This document shows positions 11,549-20,719 of a stretch of 59,360 bases of DNA, in pieces. Within the stretch, counting starts at the first letter, position 1. Each line of letters opens with the position of its first letter. Source of the DNA: Clostridium chromiireducens (lineage in GTDB: Bacteria > Bacillota > Clostridia > Clostridiales > Clostridiaceae); assembly GCF_002029255.1 (NCBI RefSeq), contig NZ_MZGT01000033.1, positions 1 to 59,360 on the forward strand, written 5' to 3'. The notes beneath the pieces are model-generated. The model was not told where the DNA came from. It saw only the letters and a list, made by a program, of their open reading frames with translations, and made no database searches. Made by a program: the position numbers and the translations under genes.

Positions 11549-13246
11549 TTAGATTTTTAACCTATTAATCGATTTATCCAGTTCAATTGAAACTTCTTCG
11601 CATTGAATCGAATTTTTCACTATATGTTGTGACTTGTCCGATAGTATGCTAATTTTATTTGCAATACTTATTGCTTCATTAGCACCATTAGATGAGGCAA
11701 TGCCAACATTATTTATAGCTGATACAATATCTTTAGTTGCCAATAATAATTGTTTAGCTGACTCTTCAATTTCTTTTGATACTGAACTATAATAATTTGC
11801 ATCACTGCTATAAAAATTACTCATTTCATAAAATTGTTTATAATTTTCTATAATTGTTTCATCAATAAATTTTAATATGTCATTAGATGTATTAACTAAG
11901 TAATCTACAGCCTGAATTACATGAGCAATTATACCTTTTATCCTTTCTGTTGTAACATCCGATTCCTCTGCTAGTTTTTTAATTTCTGCTGCTACGACCG
12001 AGAATCCTTTGCCTGCTTCTCCCGCTCTGCTGGCTTCAATAGCTGCATTTAAAGAAAGAAGGTTGGTTTGACTAGTTATATTTGATATGGCATCAAGTAA
12101 ATTGCTTATTTCATTAACTTTACCTGACTCAGCTATAGCCTTTTTTAATTTGTTACTGTTATTACTACATAGTCTAACAGTTTCATTTTTTAAATTTATA
12201 GAATTATTTTTAAAGTTATCAGCTCTTTCCCTAATTTCTTCTGAATGTATTGATGCTTTTTGTGTTGTATCAGTAATTTTTTCAACAGAACTTTCCATTT
12301 CATTAGTTGTTGAACTTATTTCTTCTGTTGAAGCAGCTGTTTCCTCTAATCCTGCAACGATTTGTTCTGTAGCAATATTTACTTCTTCAACAACCACTTT
12401 CAATTCATTAACTGTTTCTGACAATTCCTTACTAGTATTAGATGTAGAACTTACCTGTTCTTCTACATTTTTAAGTATAGATTTTATATTCTCTTGCATA
12501 AGTTTTAAGTTTTTAAACATGCTACCGGACTCATCTTTTGTCTTTAAAAACCTCTCATCTATATTACTTGTGAAATCTCCACCTGAAATCAACAGTAAAT
12601 GATCGTTAAATTTCTTAATTGACTTAACAATTATCGATCCAATCTTACTAAATATAATAACCCCAATAATAGTAAGTATTAACATAATTATGGCTATGAC
12701 AGAAATTATATTAAATATGTATTTTGAAATATTACTATAATCTATTCCCACAGCCCACATCCCTATTACCTTATCAAAACTATCTTTAATAGGAGTATAC
12801 TGACATAGTGTTTCTTTTCCTAAAACATTCGTTTTCCCAATATATGTTTTTCCTTGTTTTAATACTAATTCTACTACTTCATCAGGCGCTTTTGTTCCTA
12901 TTGCTCTATTTCCACTTTCATCTACAGCATTTGTAGCAACTCTTGTATCACTTAAAAATATACTGATAATATCAGTACTACTTTCATTTTTTATTGAATC
13001 TACTATTTGATTATTATCACTAATTTTCATATCGCCTTTATAAAGTTTTCCATCGGAAACTTTCCATTTTCCTAAATACTTAGTATCTAAAAATATGTAT
13101 CCTAGTTTACTTGTCGTAGTGACTGTCTTCTCATAATTTGAATAAGCAATCTTATTAATGTTAGTATAAATAACTACAAATGTACTCATGGAAATAATAC
13201 TTACGATAAGAATAAATGACAGAACCAATTTCCCCTTAATATTCAT
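11549..13246 (-). CDS. Methyl-accepting chemotaxis protein
   Basis: 565 aa from the chosen ATG. One N-terminal membrane helix (about 5-27), a single-Cache-like external domain (about 30-170, with [21 protein letters not shown]), a second helix (about 172-198), HAMP, then the signalling coiled coil with the conserved hairpin tip [20 protein letters not shown]. The ATG at 13246 is 9 nt from AGGAGA; the ATG at 13255 abuts the site. The context between a sugar-sensing kinase and a galactoside operon suggests sugar taxis, but the ligand is unknown. The Cache type resembles receptors for small carboxylates as well. Confidence 0.9.
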   Translation of the reverse strand: MNIKGKLVLSFILIVSIISMSTFVVIYTNINKIAYSNYEKTVTTTSKLGYIFLDTKYLGKWKVSDGKLYKGDMKISDNNQIVDSIKNESSTDIISIFLSDTRVATNAVDESGNRAIGTKAPDEVVELVLKQGKTYIGKTNVLGKETLCQYTPIKDSFDKVIGMWAVGIDYSNISKYIFNIISVIAIIMLILTIIGVIIFSKIGSIIVKSIKKFNDHLLLISGGDFTSNIDERFLKTKDESGSMFKNLKLMQENIKSILKNVEEQVSSTSNTSKELSETVNELKVVVEEVNIATEQIVAGLEETAASTEEISSTTNEMESSVEKITDTTQKASIHSEEIRERADNFKNNSINLKNETVRLCSNNSNKLKKAIAESGKVNEISNLLDAISNITSQTNLLSLNAAIEASRAGEAGKGFSVVAAEIKKLAEESDVTTERIKGIIAHVIQAVDYLVNTSNDILKFIDETIIENYKQFYEMSNFYSSDANYYSSVSKEIEESAKQLLLATKDIVSAINNVGIASSNGANEAISIANKISILSDKSQHIVKNSIQCEEVSIELDKSINRLKI

Positions 13247-13353
13247 AATTCTCATTCTCCTATGTTAATATTTTCATTAGCTATATTTTTACTATTTAAA
13301 ATAATCACTATAAACCTAATAGATTTATAGTGATTTTACTTTTATATACATTA

Positions 13354-15444
13354 CTATATACTTCTTTGTTTTAATATTTTCAATCCATATCTTTTTAATG
13401 TGATTTCATTACTCGTTTTTTCACCCGAAATCATATCTACATATTCTTCTTTTCCTAAATTGACTATCTTTTCTTCTTCAGTGAAATTCATAATAAAAGT
13501 ATAGTTATTATCTTTATTTGAACGCATTTGAGCCGTGACACCTTGTGGTAATTCTGCACTTATAACGCTTCTAATATTTAAATCCTTAATAAGTTTTGAA
13601 TAGAAATCCATATTAAAATCTGCGTCTGTTCTTGCTGCAATGTAATATGCTTTTCCACTTCCATAATTATTAACTGTTAGTGCAGGCATATCAGCATAGA
13701 AATCATTTTTATATACACCTAAAACTTCTGCTGTTTCTGCATGAATTAAATCACAGTAATCTTTAACCACGTAACTTGCTTTTAATCCATCTATTTTTTT
13801 GTTCCCAAACTCTATGTGATTTACTTCATTATCATATAGAGAATCTATTTCTTCTGACCAGATTCCAGTAACTTCTCGAAGGGGCCCTGGGAATCCTCCC
13901 AAGAAGCAAAGGTCATTTTCATCTACAATTCCACTAAAATAAGTAGTTACAAATGTTCCTCCATTCTTTACAAATTCATTAATTCTTTCCGCTACGTTTG
14001 GACGAACCATATAAAGCATGGGTGCAACTACAAGTTTATAATCTGAAATGTCACAGTCCATGTTAATTATATCTACTGATATTCCTTTTTCCCAAAATAC
14101 TTTATAAGCATCCTGGCAGCTTTCTTCATAATTCTTTTTGTATTTTTTTAGGCCTTGGGCATCATTAATAGCCCATAAATTTTCAACATCAAATATAATT
14201 GCTACTTCTGAGTCTTTAATTGAACCTTGAATTTCCTTTATTTTATTTAATGTTTCTCCAACTTCAGTAACTTCTCTAAATACTCTTGTGTTTTCATGAC
14301 CACAATGATCTACAACAGCACCATGGAATTTTTCTGAAGCTCCTCTTCCTTTTCTCCATTGGAAGTATAGAACAGAATCCGCTCCGTGAGCGACCCCTTG
14401 CATTGATGATAATAAATGCATTCCAGGACGCTTCAATTTGTTTGTATCATGCCAATTTACGAGGCTTGGAGTACTTTCCATAATTAAAAAGGGTTGCCCA
14501 CCCTTTAGTGATCTATATATATCATGTACAAAGCTTACATTTGCAGCTAAGTCTGAAGTACTTTCAAAATCATTATGCCATGCAGGATAGTTATCCCAAG
14601 TCGCTACATCAACTTCTTTTGTAAATTTCCAATAATCTAAACCTGTGAATAGTCCCATATGAGGATAGTTCCCCATGAAATTAGCTGTTACAGGTACATC
14701 AGGCGTTATTTTTCTTATTGGTGCAATTTCATTTTTATAGAAATCTATTGTTTGATCTGTAACGAATCTCTTCCAATCAAGATTATGCCCATGAACAAAT
14801 ATTTCCCCTCTTTCAGAAGGGCTTTCAATTTGTGACCAGCTATTAAATCTATGACTCCAGAAACCAGTCCACCACGATTCATTTAATTTTTCTAAATCAT
14901 TATCATATTTTTTCTTTAGCCAATTTCTAAATGCTTCTTGGCAAAGATCACAATGACATTCCCCTCCAAATTCATTAGAAACATGCCACATTATTAAAGC
15001 TGAATGGCTCTTATATCTTTCTGCTAATAGCTTATTTATTTCATATGTTTTCTTCCTATATACAGGTGATGTGAAACAATGATTATGCCTTTGTCCATGA
15101 AGGTTTTTACTTCTATCACCATTAACTCTTAAAACCTCTGGATATTTCTCTGACATCCATGCAGGTCTAGCACCACTTGGTGTTGATAGGATTACATGAA
15201 TATTATTTGCTGCCATGTCATCCATAATTTTATCTAACCATTCAAAAGTGTACTTACCTTCTTCTGGTTCTATTGCACTCCAGCCAAATATGTTTATTGA
15301 TACACAATTACAATTTGCAAGCTTTAAAAGACGTACATCTTCTTTTAGCACTTCCGGATGGTTTAACCATTGATCCGGATTATAATCACCGCCATGTAAA
15401 AATCCATTTATCTTACTATTAAGTACTGGAAATTCCTTATTCAT
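13354..15444 (-). CDS. ganA: Beta-galactosidase, glycoside hydrolase family 42 (GanA-like)
   Basis: 696 aa, full length. GH42 enzymes release galactose from galacto-oligosaccharides in the cytoplasm. The catalytic acid/base is Glu158 (HVSNEFGG) and the nucleophile Glu323 (LIMESTPS). The zinc cluster cysteines Cys123, Cys163, Cys165 and Cys168 are all present. The trimerisation and small C-terminal domains follow. It is the last gene of a ganS-ganP-ganQ-ganA operon, 39 bp after ganQ, with GGAGG ahead of the ATG. The order matches the B. subtilis galactan operon, but no GH53 endogalactanase (ganB) follows, so it probably takes short oligomers from elsewhere. Confidence 0.94.
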   Translation of the reverse strand: MNKEFPVLNSKINGFLHGGDYNPDQWLNHPEVLKEDVRLLKLANCNCVSINIFGWSAIEPEEGKYTFEWLDKIMDDMAANNIHVILSTPSGARPAWMSEKYPEVLRVNGDRSKNLHGQRHNHCFTSPVYRKKTYEINKLLAERYKSHSALIMWHVSNEFGGECHCDLCQEAFRNWLKKKYDNDLEKLNESWWTGFWSHRFNSWSQIESPSERGEIFVHGHNLDWKRFVTDQTIDFYKNEIAPIRKITPDVPVTANFMGNYPHMGLFTGLDYWKFTKEVDVATWDNYPAWHNDFESTSDLAANVSFVHDIYRSLKGGQPFLIMESTPSLVNWHDTNKLKRPGMHLLSSMQGVAHGADSVLYFQWRKGRGASEKFHGAVVDHCGHENTRVFREVTEVGETLNKIKEIQGSIKDSEVAIIFDVENLWAINDAQGLKKYKKNYEESCQDAYKVFWEKGISVDIINMDCDISDYKLVVAPMLYMVRPNVAERINEFVKNGGTFVTTYFSGIVDENDLCFLGGFPGPLREVTGIWSEEIDSLYDNEVNHIEFGNKKIDGLKASYVVKDYCDLIHAETAEVLGVYKNDFYADMPALTVNNYGSGKAYYIAARTDADFNMDFYSKLIKDLNIRSVISAELPQGVTAQMRSNKDNNYTFIMNFTEEEKIVNLGKEEYVDMISGEKTSNEITLKRYGLKILKQRSI

Positions 15445-15483
15445 AAGCTTTTCCTCCGATTCCTATAAATTCGTATGAGTATA

Positions 15484-16317
15484 TTATTTTATAGATCCAG
15501 TCATTCCTGCAACAAAGTGCTTTTGCATTACAAAAAATACTAATGCTGTTGGTAAAGTTGTAATTACTATTGCCATCATAATTAACCCATAATCAGGTGA
15601 ATAACTTGAAGCTAATTTTGAAATTATAAGAAGAACTGTTTTCTTCTCTGGTGATTGCAATGCAATTAATGGCCATAGGTAAGCATTCCATGCACCCATA
15701 AATGTAATAATTGCTGCTGCTGCATATGTTGTTTTCATAGTTGGAAAATATATTTTAAAGAAAATTCCAACTTCCCCTAATCCATCAATTCTTGCTGCTT
15801 CTAAAATTTCTTTAGGAAATGATTTAGTATTTTGTCTAAAGAAGAAAATTAAGAATGCGGTACAAACTCCAGGTAAAAGTACAGCCCATAATGTATTTAG
15901 ACCTAGAAAACTTAATGGTGAATTTTTTAAGGCCGCAAAAAATTTAAATAATGGAATCATTAAAGCTGAAAATGGAATCATCATAGATAAAAGCAAAATG
16001 TTAAATAATCTATCTCTAGCTTTTGTTCTAAATATTTCAAATCCATAACCTGTTATAGATGACACAAGAAGTGCAAGTATAGTAGTTATAATTGCAATTT
16101 CTGCCGAATTAACTAATGAAGCAGCAAATCCTAATTCTGGCTTAAAAAGATTATTTAAATTTTCTACAAAGCTACTTCCTGGAATTAATTTTCCTCTTGT
16201 TACATCAACTGATTTATTAGTAGCACTAATAATCATCCAAAAAAACGGAAATATGGAGACAAACGATGCCACACTTAAAAATATATATTTTACTACTCTA
16301 TTCATTTTACTAGTCAT
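15484..16317 (-). CDS. ganQ: Carbohydrate ABC transporter permease, MalG type (GanQ-like)
   Basis: 277 aa with six membrane helices and the EAA loop (EAARIDGLGEVGIFFKIYFP) that docks the ATPase. It is the inner partner of the MalF-type permease; its start overlaps the ganP stop by 8 bp with AGGAGATAAG as the site, indicating translational coupling. It forms the pore for galacto-oligosaccharide import (inference from context). No ATPase gene is in the operon; in related Firmicutes a shared MsmX-type ATPase serves such transporters. Confidence 0.9.
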   Translation of the reverse strand: MTSKMNRVVKYIFLSVASFVSIFPFFWMIISATNKSVDVTRGKLIPGSSFVENLNNLFKPELGFAASLVNSAEIAIITTILALLVSSITGYGFEIFRTKARDRLFNILLLSMMIPFSALMIPLFKFFAALKNSPLSFLGLNTLWAVLLPGVCTAFLIFFFRQNTKSFPKEILEAARIDGLGEVGIFFKIYFPTMKTTYAAAAIITFMGAWNAYLWPLIALQSPEKKTVLLIISKLASSYSPDYGLIMMAIVITTLPTALVFFVMQKHFVAGMTGSIK

Positions 16318-17203
16318 TCTTATCTCCTCCTATTTTGAATTGAATTACGGCTAATATTACAACCAAAACAACAATAAGATAAGCTACTGCTGTTGCATAT
16401 CCAAAGTCTGGTGTATATGTGAAGCATAAATCATATATATATTTTGAAATAGTCGTTGTTGCATTTGCCGGACCACCTTTAGTAATATTTACAACTTCAT
16501 CAAATAGCTGTAGTGTTCCTATTGTTGAAGTAATTGTTGTAAATAAAATGATAGGCTTTAATAGTGGAATTGTTATACTTACAAATTTCTTAAACGGAGA
16601 TGCTCCATCAATCTCAGCTGCTTCATAAATTGAATGATCAATATTTTGTAAACCAGATAAGTAGAATATCATATTATAGCCAGTCCATCTCCAAGTGATT
16701 GCTATAATAATTAATATTTTAGCCCAAAATGGATGTGTAACCCATTCAATTGGTACTGATATAAGGTGAATACCCATAAGCATTTTATTCACTAATCCAT
16801 CTGAGGCAAATATACTCTTAATAATAACTGAATATCCAACCAAAGATGCTACACAAGGTAAGAAAATTGCTGTTCTAAAAAATCCACTAAATTTTAATTT
16901 TCTATCATTAAGAACTGAAGAAATAATAAGTGCTAAAATAATCATTATTGGAACTTGAACTAGTAAAAAGACAAAAGTGTTTCCTACTGCTTTAATTAAA
17001 GTTGCATCTGAAAACATTCTTATATAATTGTCTAAACCACTAAATTTTAAATTATTACCTTTACCTGATTGTAATGACATTATTAACGATTGTACCATTG
17101 GATAAAATACAAATAATCCTATTAAAAACGTTCCAAATGCTACAAAACTCCATCCCCATATGTTTTCCTTACTATTAATTCCTGCAACGCTTTTACGCTT
17201 CAT
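16310..17203 (-). CDS. ganP: Carbohydrate ABC transporter permease, MalF type (GanP-like)
   Basis: 297 aa, with a cytoplasmic N-terminus, a first helix at about 18-40 (WSFVAFGTFLIGLFVFYPM) and the EAA loop EAAEIDGASPFKKFVSITIP. It pairs with the overlapping downstream MalG-type permease. An AAGGAGTTG site precedes the ATG. The 201-bp gap to the upstream binding-protein gene contains a structured repeat and a hairpin, which may lower permease expression relative to the binding protein. Confidence 0.9.
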   Translation of the reverse strand: MKRKSVAGINSKENIWGWSFVAFGTFLIGLFVFYPMVQSLIMSLQSGKGNNLKFSGLDNYIRMFSDATLIKAVGNTFVFLLVQVPIMIILALIISSVLNDRKLKFSGFFRTAIFLPCVASLVGYSVIIKSIFASDGLVNKMLMGIHLISVPIEWVTHPFWAKILIIIAITWRWTGYNMIFYLSGLQNIDHSIYEAAEIDGASPFKKFVSITIPLLKPIILFTTITSTIGTLQLFDEVVNITKGGPANATTTISKYIYDLCFTYTPDFGYATAVAYLIVVLVVILAVIQFKIGGDKND

Positions 17204-17228
17204 TTTATCAACTCCTTAATATGTATCC

Positions 17229-17340
17229 GATAGCTAGCATCCGTAACACTCCCCTTTATTCAATTGTGAGATAACGGCTGCACGCTCCTGGACAAGGTAC
17301 CCCTTGAGGGTATGAGTTCAACTAAAGTTTCACTTTATAA
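17229..17340 (-). repeat. Structured repeat, copy A (between ganS and ganP)
   Basis: Copy A of an element found again at 52057-52196. Shared blocks read on the plus strand: GATAGCTAGCA, CTCCTGGAC[AG]AGGT, CCCCTTGAGGG, GAGTTCAACTAAA/AAGTTCAACTAAA and AAGTTTCACTTTATA. The hairpin arms GTACCC (17297-17302) and GGGTAT (17308-17313) replace GTGCCC and GGGCAT of copy B, a compensatory change that keeps pairing. The element is transcribed antisense to this reading within the gan operon. I do not recognise a named family. Confidence 0.7.
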
Positions 17341-17341
17341 A

Positions 17342-17383
17342 GACTATTTGCTAAATATTGATTTTTAATTTTAACAAATAGTC
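17342..17383 (-). terminator. Hairpin just after ganS
   Basis: GACTATTTGCTAA (17342-17354) pairs with its near-complement at 17371-17383, giving a 13-bp stem with one wobble about 20 nt after the ganS stop on the minus strand. No clean T-run follows, so it is more likely a 3' stabiliser or attenuator than a full stop. Confidence 0.55.
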
Positions 17384-17404
17384 CTTATAAAAATTTCTAT
17401 TTTA

Positions 17405-18721
17405 TTACTTCTTTACTGCTGCTTCTGCTTGTGCTTGTGTATCTTTAAGTGTTGCATCTACGTCAGCTCCAGCAACAATTTTTTGCATTCCTTCAGCCAT
17501 TACACTTTCTAATTGATAAGTGTATAAACCATAGTTTACAGTTGGAATTTTAGTTGCCCATTTTGAGAAATCTTTAAATACTTCTTGGTTACTAAAGAAT
17601 TCTTGAGGTTTACTATAATTTTCCATTGAACCTGCTGATTTTAATGTACTTACTAAGCTTATAGCTGGAACTAAGTCATTCATTAATTTATCACTTGATC
17701 CAAATGTACTAGCTAAGAAATCTGCTGCTAAATCTGAATTACCAACCTTATCTAAAACATACCAGCTGCTACCACCACTATTTGAAGCGTTAACTGATTT
17801 TGAATTTGCACCTAATCTTGGAATAGCTGCTACTGCCCATTTACCTTTTTGATCTTCAGAAGCTTTTATAGAAGAAGCTATCCAACAACCATTTGGAACT
17901 GTTGCAACATCACCTTTTTGGAAAGCAGAGATAAATGAATCCCATCCTGAAACTTGTTTTGTAATACCTGCATCAACAAATTGTTTGTATATATTAATAG
18001 CATCTTTTAATCCTTGATTATCAGCGATATTAACTGTCTTACCATCATCTTTTACATACCATGAACCTGCTGATTGCATCATAATTCTAAGTTGATTTAA
18101 ATCACTTGGGTCAATAGTTAGCATTGCTTTACCAGTTTTAGCTTTTACTGCTTTACCAATTTCTATATATTTTTCCCAAGTAAGATCTTGCATATCTGCC
18201 TTAGTGTATCCAGCTGCTTCAATTAAATCTGTTCTATAGAATAATCCTGCAACACCACTATCGAATGGTACTCCATAGAATTTGCTGCCTTCTGACATTA
18301 TGTCTAGCTTATAATCCATAAATTTTGTTTTATCTACTTTTCCACTTAAATCTTTAAGTTCTCCTGGATAAGATTGTAGGTAGTTTTGAATTTTATAATC
18401 TTCAATTAAAACGATATTTGGAAGTCCGTCATAAGTTCCTGATGAGAGACTTGTATTTAATTTTTGTACTACGTCATCTTGTGCCATACTAACAACATTT
18501 ACTGTTACATCTGGATGATCTTTTAAGTACATATCCTTTGCCATATTTGCAGCCTTGATATTGAATGTATCATCCCATGCCCAAATAGTAATTGTTTTAT
18601 CATCTTTTCCTTTACTTGATGATGCAGAGCTGCTTCCACCACTTGATGATGAACCACATGCCATTAAACTAACTGCCATCATGCCAGTTACAACTGCTGC
18701 CATAATTTTTTTAAATTTCAT
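17405..18721 (-). CDS. ganS: Sugar ABC transporter substrate-binding lipoprotein (GanS-like)
   Basis: 438 aa. A lipoprotein signal ends in SLMACGSS, with the lipidated Cys at residue 22, followed by a Ser-rich linker. The body is a family-1 extracellular solute-binding protein (ITIWAWDD, GVPFDSGVAGLFYRTDLIEAAG, ASNSGGSSWYVL). It binds oligosaccharide outside the membrane and delivers it to ganP/ganQ. The C-terminal Ala/Lys-rich helix is usual. A GGGGG site precedes the ATG. The sugar specificity is inferred from the GH42 gene at the end of the operon. Confidence 0.92.
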   Translation of the reverse strand: MKFKKIMAAVVTGMMAVSLMACGSSSSGGSSSASSSKGKDDKTITIWAWDDTFNIKAANMAKDMYLKDHPDVTVNVVSMAQDDVVQKLNTSLSSGTYDGLPNIVLIEDYKIQNYLQSYPGELKDLSGKVDKTKFMDYKLDIMSEGSKFYGVPFDSGVAGLFYRTDLIEAAGYTKADMQDLTWEKYIEIGKAVKAKTGKAMLTIDPSDLNQLRIMMQSAGSWYVKDDGKTVNIADNQGLKDAINIYKQFVDAGITKQVSGWDSFISAFQKGDVATVPNGCWIASSIKASEDQKGKWAVAAIPRLGANSKSVNASNSGGSSWYVLDKVGNSDLAADFLASTFGSSDKLMNDLVPAISLVSTLKSAGSMENYSKPQEFFSNQEVFKDFSKWATKIPTVNYGLYTYQLESVMAEGMQKIVAGADVDATLKDTQAQAEAAVKK

Positions 18722-18793
18722 AAATGAATCCCCCTTAAAATAAATTCATACATAAGTAACTTTTCTATTGATATTAGTTATGTATTTGTTTAC

Positions 18794-18830
18794 ATTATAG
18801 CATCCATACTATAGTAAACGTTATTGCTAT
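18794..18830 (-). promoter_or_regulatory. ganS promoter with GTTTAC half-sites; rest of the 18722-18995 gap
   Basis: On the minus strand TATAAT (18794-18799) gives a -10 about 75 bp ahead of ganS, with no good -35, as expected for an activator-dependent promoter. GTTTAC and GTAAAC half-sites (18788-18793 and 18814-18819) flank it, and the distal one adjoins AAACGTT, a LacI-type core. The remainder of the gap is AT-rich without a recognisable element. Confidence 0.5.
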
Positions 18831-18995
18831 CTTGGTATCAATTTGTAATTTTTTTATAATATCATAATTAATATTTGTACTTTTTTTAGTTACTAGTACT
18901 TTTTAATACGTTTACATTGTTTTTTATTGTATTTATTTGTGATTTCTTTTAAAAAAACTTCGAGTAAAATGTATAACATTACAATAGATAAGCAA

Positions 18996-19032
18996 AAATA
19001 GTAACCCTTTTCTATAAAAAGGGTTACTATTT
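18996..19032 (-). terminator. Terminator of the treB-treC operon
   Basis: A 14-bp stem (AATAGTAACCCTTT paired with AAAGGGTTACTATT) immediately follows the treC stop, and the minus strand continues into a TTTTT run. Confidence 0.9.
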
Positions 19033-19034
19033 AA

Positions 19035-20699
19035 CTAACCTTCAATATAATATACTATTGATTCATATGCTCTTAAAGCTAGCCTTTTATTTAAAGTAGA
19101 ACTATCTTTATAATTTGAAATTAAAATTCTACTATTTAAATTACTACTTAAATACTCATCTGGCAACTCAATCATTGTTTCCTTACTAAAGAAATTGTTA
19201 ATTACAATTAATGTTTTGTCACTTAAAGTTCTTACATATGATAATACTTTATCATTTTCTTCAAGAATAAATTTTATCCTTCCATTTGAAATTACATCAT
19301 AATCTTTTCTTAATTGTATTAATTCTTGATAATGATAAAAGATTGAATCTTTATTTTCTAGTGCATCTTTAGAATTTATTTCTTTATATTTATCACATAT
19401 AGGAATCCACGGTGTTCCCTTTGTAAATCCAGCATTTTCTTCAGAATTCCATTGCAACGGAGTTCTTGAATTATCCCTAGATTTTTCTCTTAAGATTTCT
19501 AATATTTCTTCTTCAGCTTTTCCTTGTTCCTTTAAAATGTTGTAATAATTTATTGACTCAACATCTCTATACTTGTCGATAGAATCAAAGTATGGATTAG
19601 TCATCCCGAACTCTTCTCCTTGATAAATATAGGGAGTTCCTCTCATCATATGGATTGTTGTTGCAAGCATTTTTGCACTTTCATTTAAGTATTCCTTGTC
19701 ATTACCAAACCTAGATACTATTCTTGGCTGATCATGATTGCACCAAAACAACGCATTCCATCCATCTCCCTCTTGAATATCTTCCTGCCAGATTCTAAAT
19801 AAACCTTTTAACTGCTTAAAATCAAAATCCATGATTGTCCACTTATCACCATTATAATAATCTACTTTTAAATGATGAAAGTTAAATACCATTGATAATT
19901 CCTTTTCCTCTGGATTAGAATACCTTATGCAATTTTCAAGGGAAGTTGATGACATTTCCCCAACAGTTATAATATCATCATAATTTCCATATGTGTTTTC
20001 ATTGAGTTCTCTAAGATACTTATGAATCTTTGGACCATCTGTATAAAATCTTCTTCCATCACCTTCTGAGTCATTCTCGAATTTCTCTGGCTTTGATATT
20101 AAATTTATAACATCAAACCTTAGTCCTTTAACACCCTTTTCTAACCAATAGTTGACTATCCCATAAATTTCATTTCTCACTTCTTTATTGTCCCAATTTA
20201 AATCAGCTTGCGTTCTATCAAAAAGATGTAGATAATACTCATCAAACTTTTCTACATACTCCCATGCATTGCCGCCAAATTTAGACTGCCAGTTTGTAGG
20301 TGGCTCATGGTCTGCTGATTCTTTAAAGATATAAAAATCTTTATATTTCTTTTCACCGCCTAATGCTCTTTTAAACCAATTATGCTCTGTAGATGTATGA
20401 TTAAGAACCATATCTAACATAATATATATCTCGCGCTTCTTAGCTTCTTGTACTAATCTCTCGAAATCTTCCAATGTTCCAAAGCTTGAATCTATATTAT
20501 AATAATCAGCAATATCATATCCATTATCTACTTGAGGCGAAGGATAAAAAGGAGTAAGCCATATATAATCTATACCTAAAGTTTTTAGATAATCAAGTTT
20601 CTCTATTACTCCGTTTAAATCTCCAATTCCATCACCATTTGTATCATAAAATGATTTAGGGTATATTTGATAGACAGTACTTTTCTTAAAATCCTTCAT
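19035..20699 (-). CDS. treC: Alpha,alpha-phosphotrehalase (trehalose-6-phosphate hydrolase)
   Basis: 554 aa, GH13. It cleaves trehalose-6-phosphate, made by the adjacent PTS, to glucose and glucose-6-phosphate in the cytosol. The barrel motifs are present: DMVLNHTS (region I), GLRFDVIN with the nucleophile Asp (region II), VGEMSS with the acid Glu (region III) and NHDQPR (region IV). The DGRRFYTDGPKIHKYL stretch is characteristic of TreC rather than oligo-1,6-glucosidase. It begins 20 bp after treB with AAGGAT as the site. Paralogous alpha-glucosidases are the only alternative, and the treB neighbour settles it. Confidence 0.93.
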   Translation of the reverse strand: MKDFKKSTVYQIYPKSFYDTNGDGIGDLNGVIEKLDYLKTLGIDYIWLTPFYPSPQVDNGYDIADYYNIDSSFGTLEDFERLVQEAKKREIYIMLDMVLNHTSTEHNWFKRALGGEKKYKDFYIFKESADHEPPTNWQSKFGGNAWEYVEKFDEYYLHLFDRTQADLNWDNKEVRNEIYGIVNYWLEKGVKGLRFDVINLISKPEKFENDSEGDGRRFYTDGPKIHKYLRELNENTYGNYDDIITVGEMSSTSLENCIRYSNPEEKELSMVFNFHHLKVDYYNGDKWTIMDFDFKQLKGLFRIWQEDIQEGDGWNALFWCNHDQPRIVSRFGNDKEYLNESAKMLATTIHMMRGTPYIYQGEEFGMTNPYFDSIDKYRDVESINYYNILKEQGKAEEEILEILREKSRDNSRTPLQWNSEENAGFTKGTPWIPICDKYKEINSKDALENKDSIFYHYQELIQLRKDYDVISNGRIKFILEENDKVLSYVRTLSDKTLIVINNFFSKETMIELPDEYLSSNLNSRILISNYKDSSTLNKRLALRAYESIVYYIEG

Positions 20700-20719
20700 G
20701 ATATTATATCCTTTCTTCT

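Noticed and set aside
12087..12602. 171-codon plus-strand frame
   Set aside because: Antisense to the chemoreceptor coiled coil; the Ser/Leu-rich product is a typical shadow of helical repeats.
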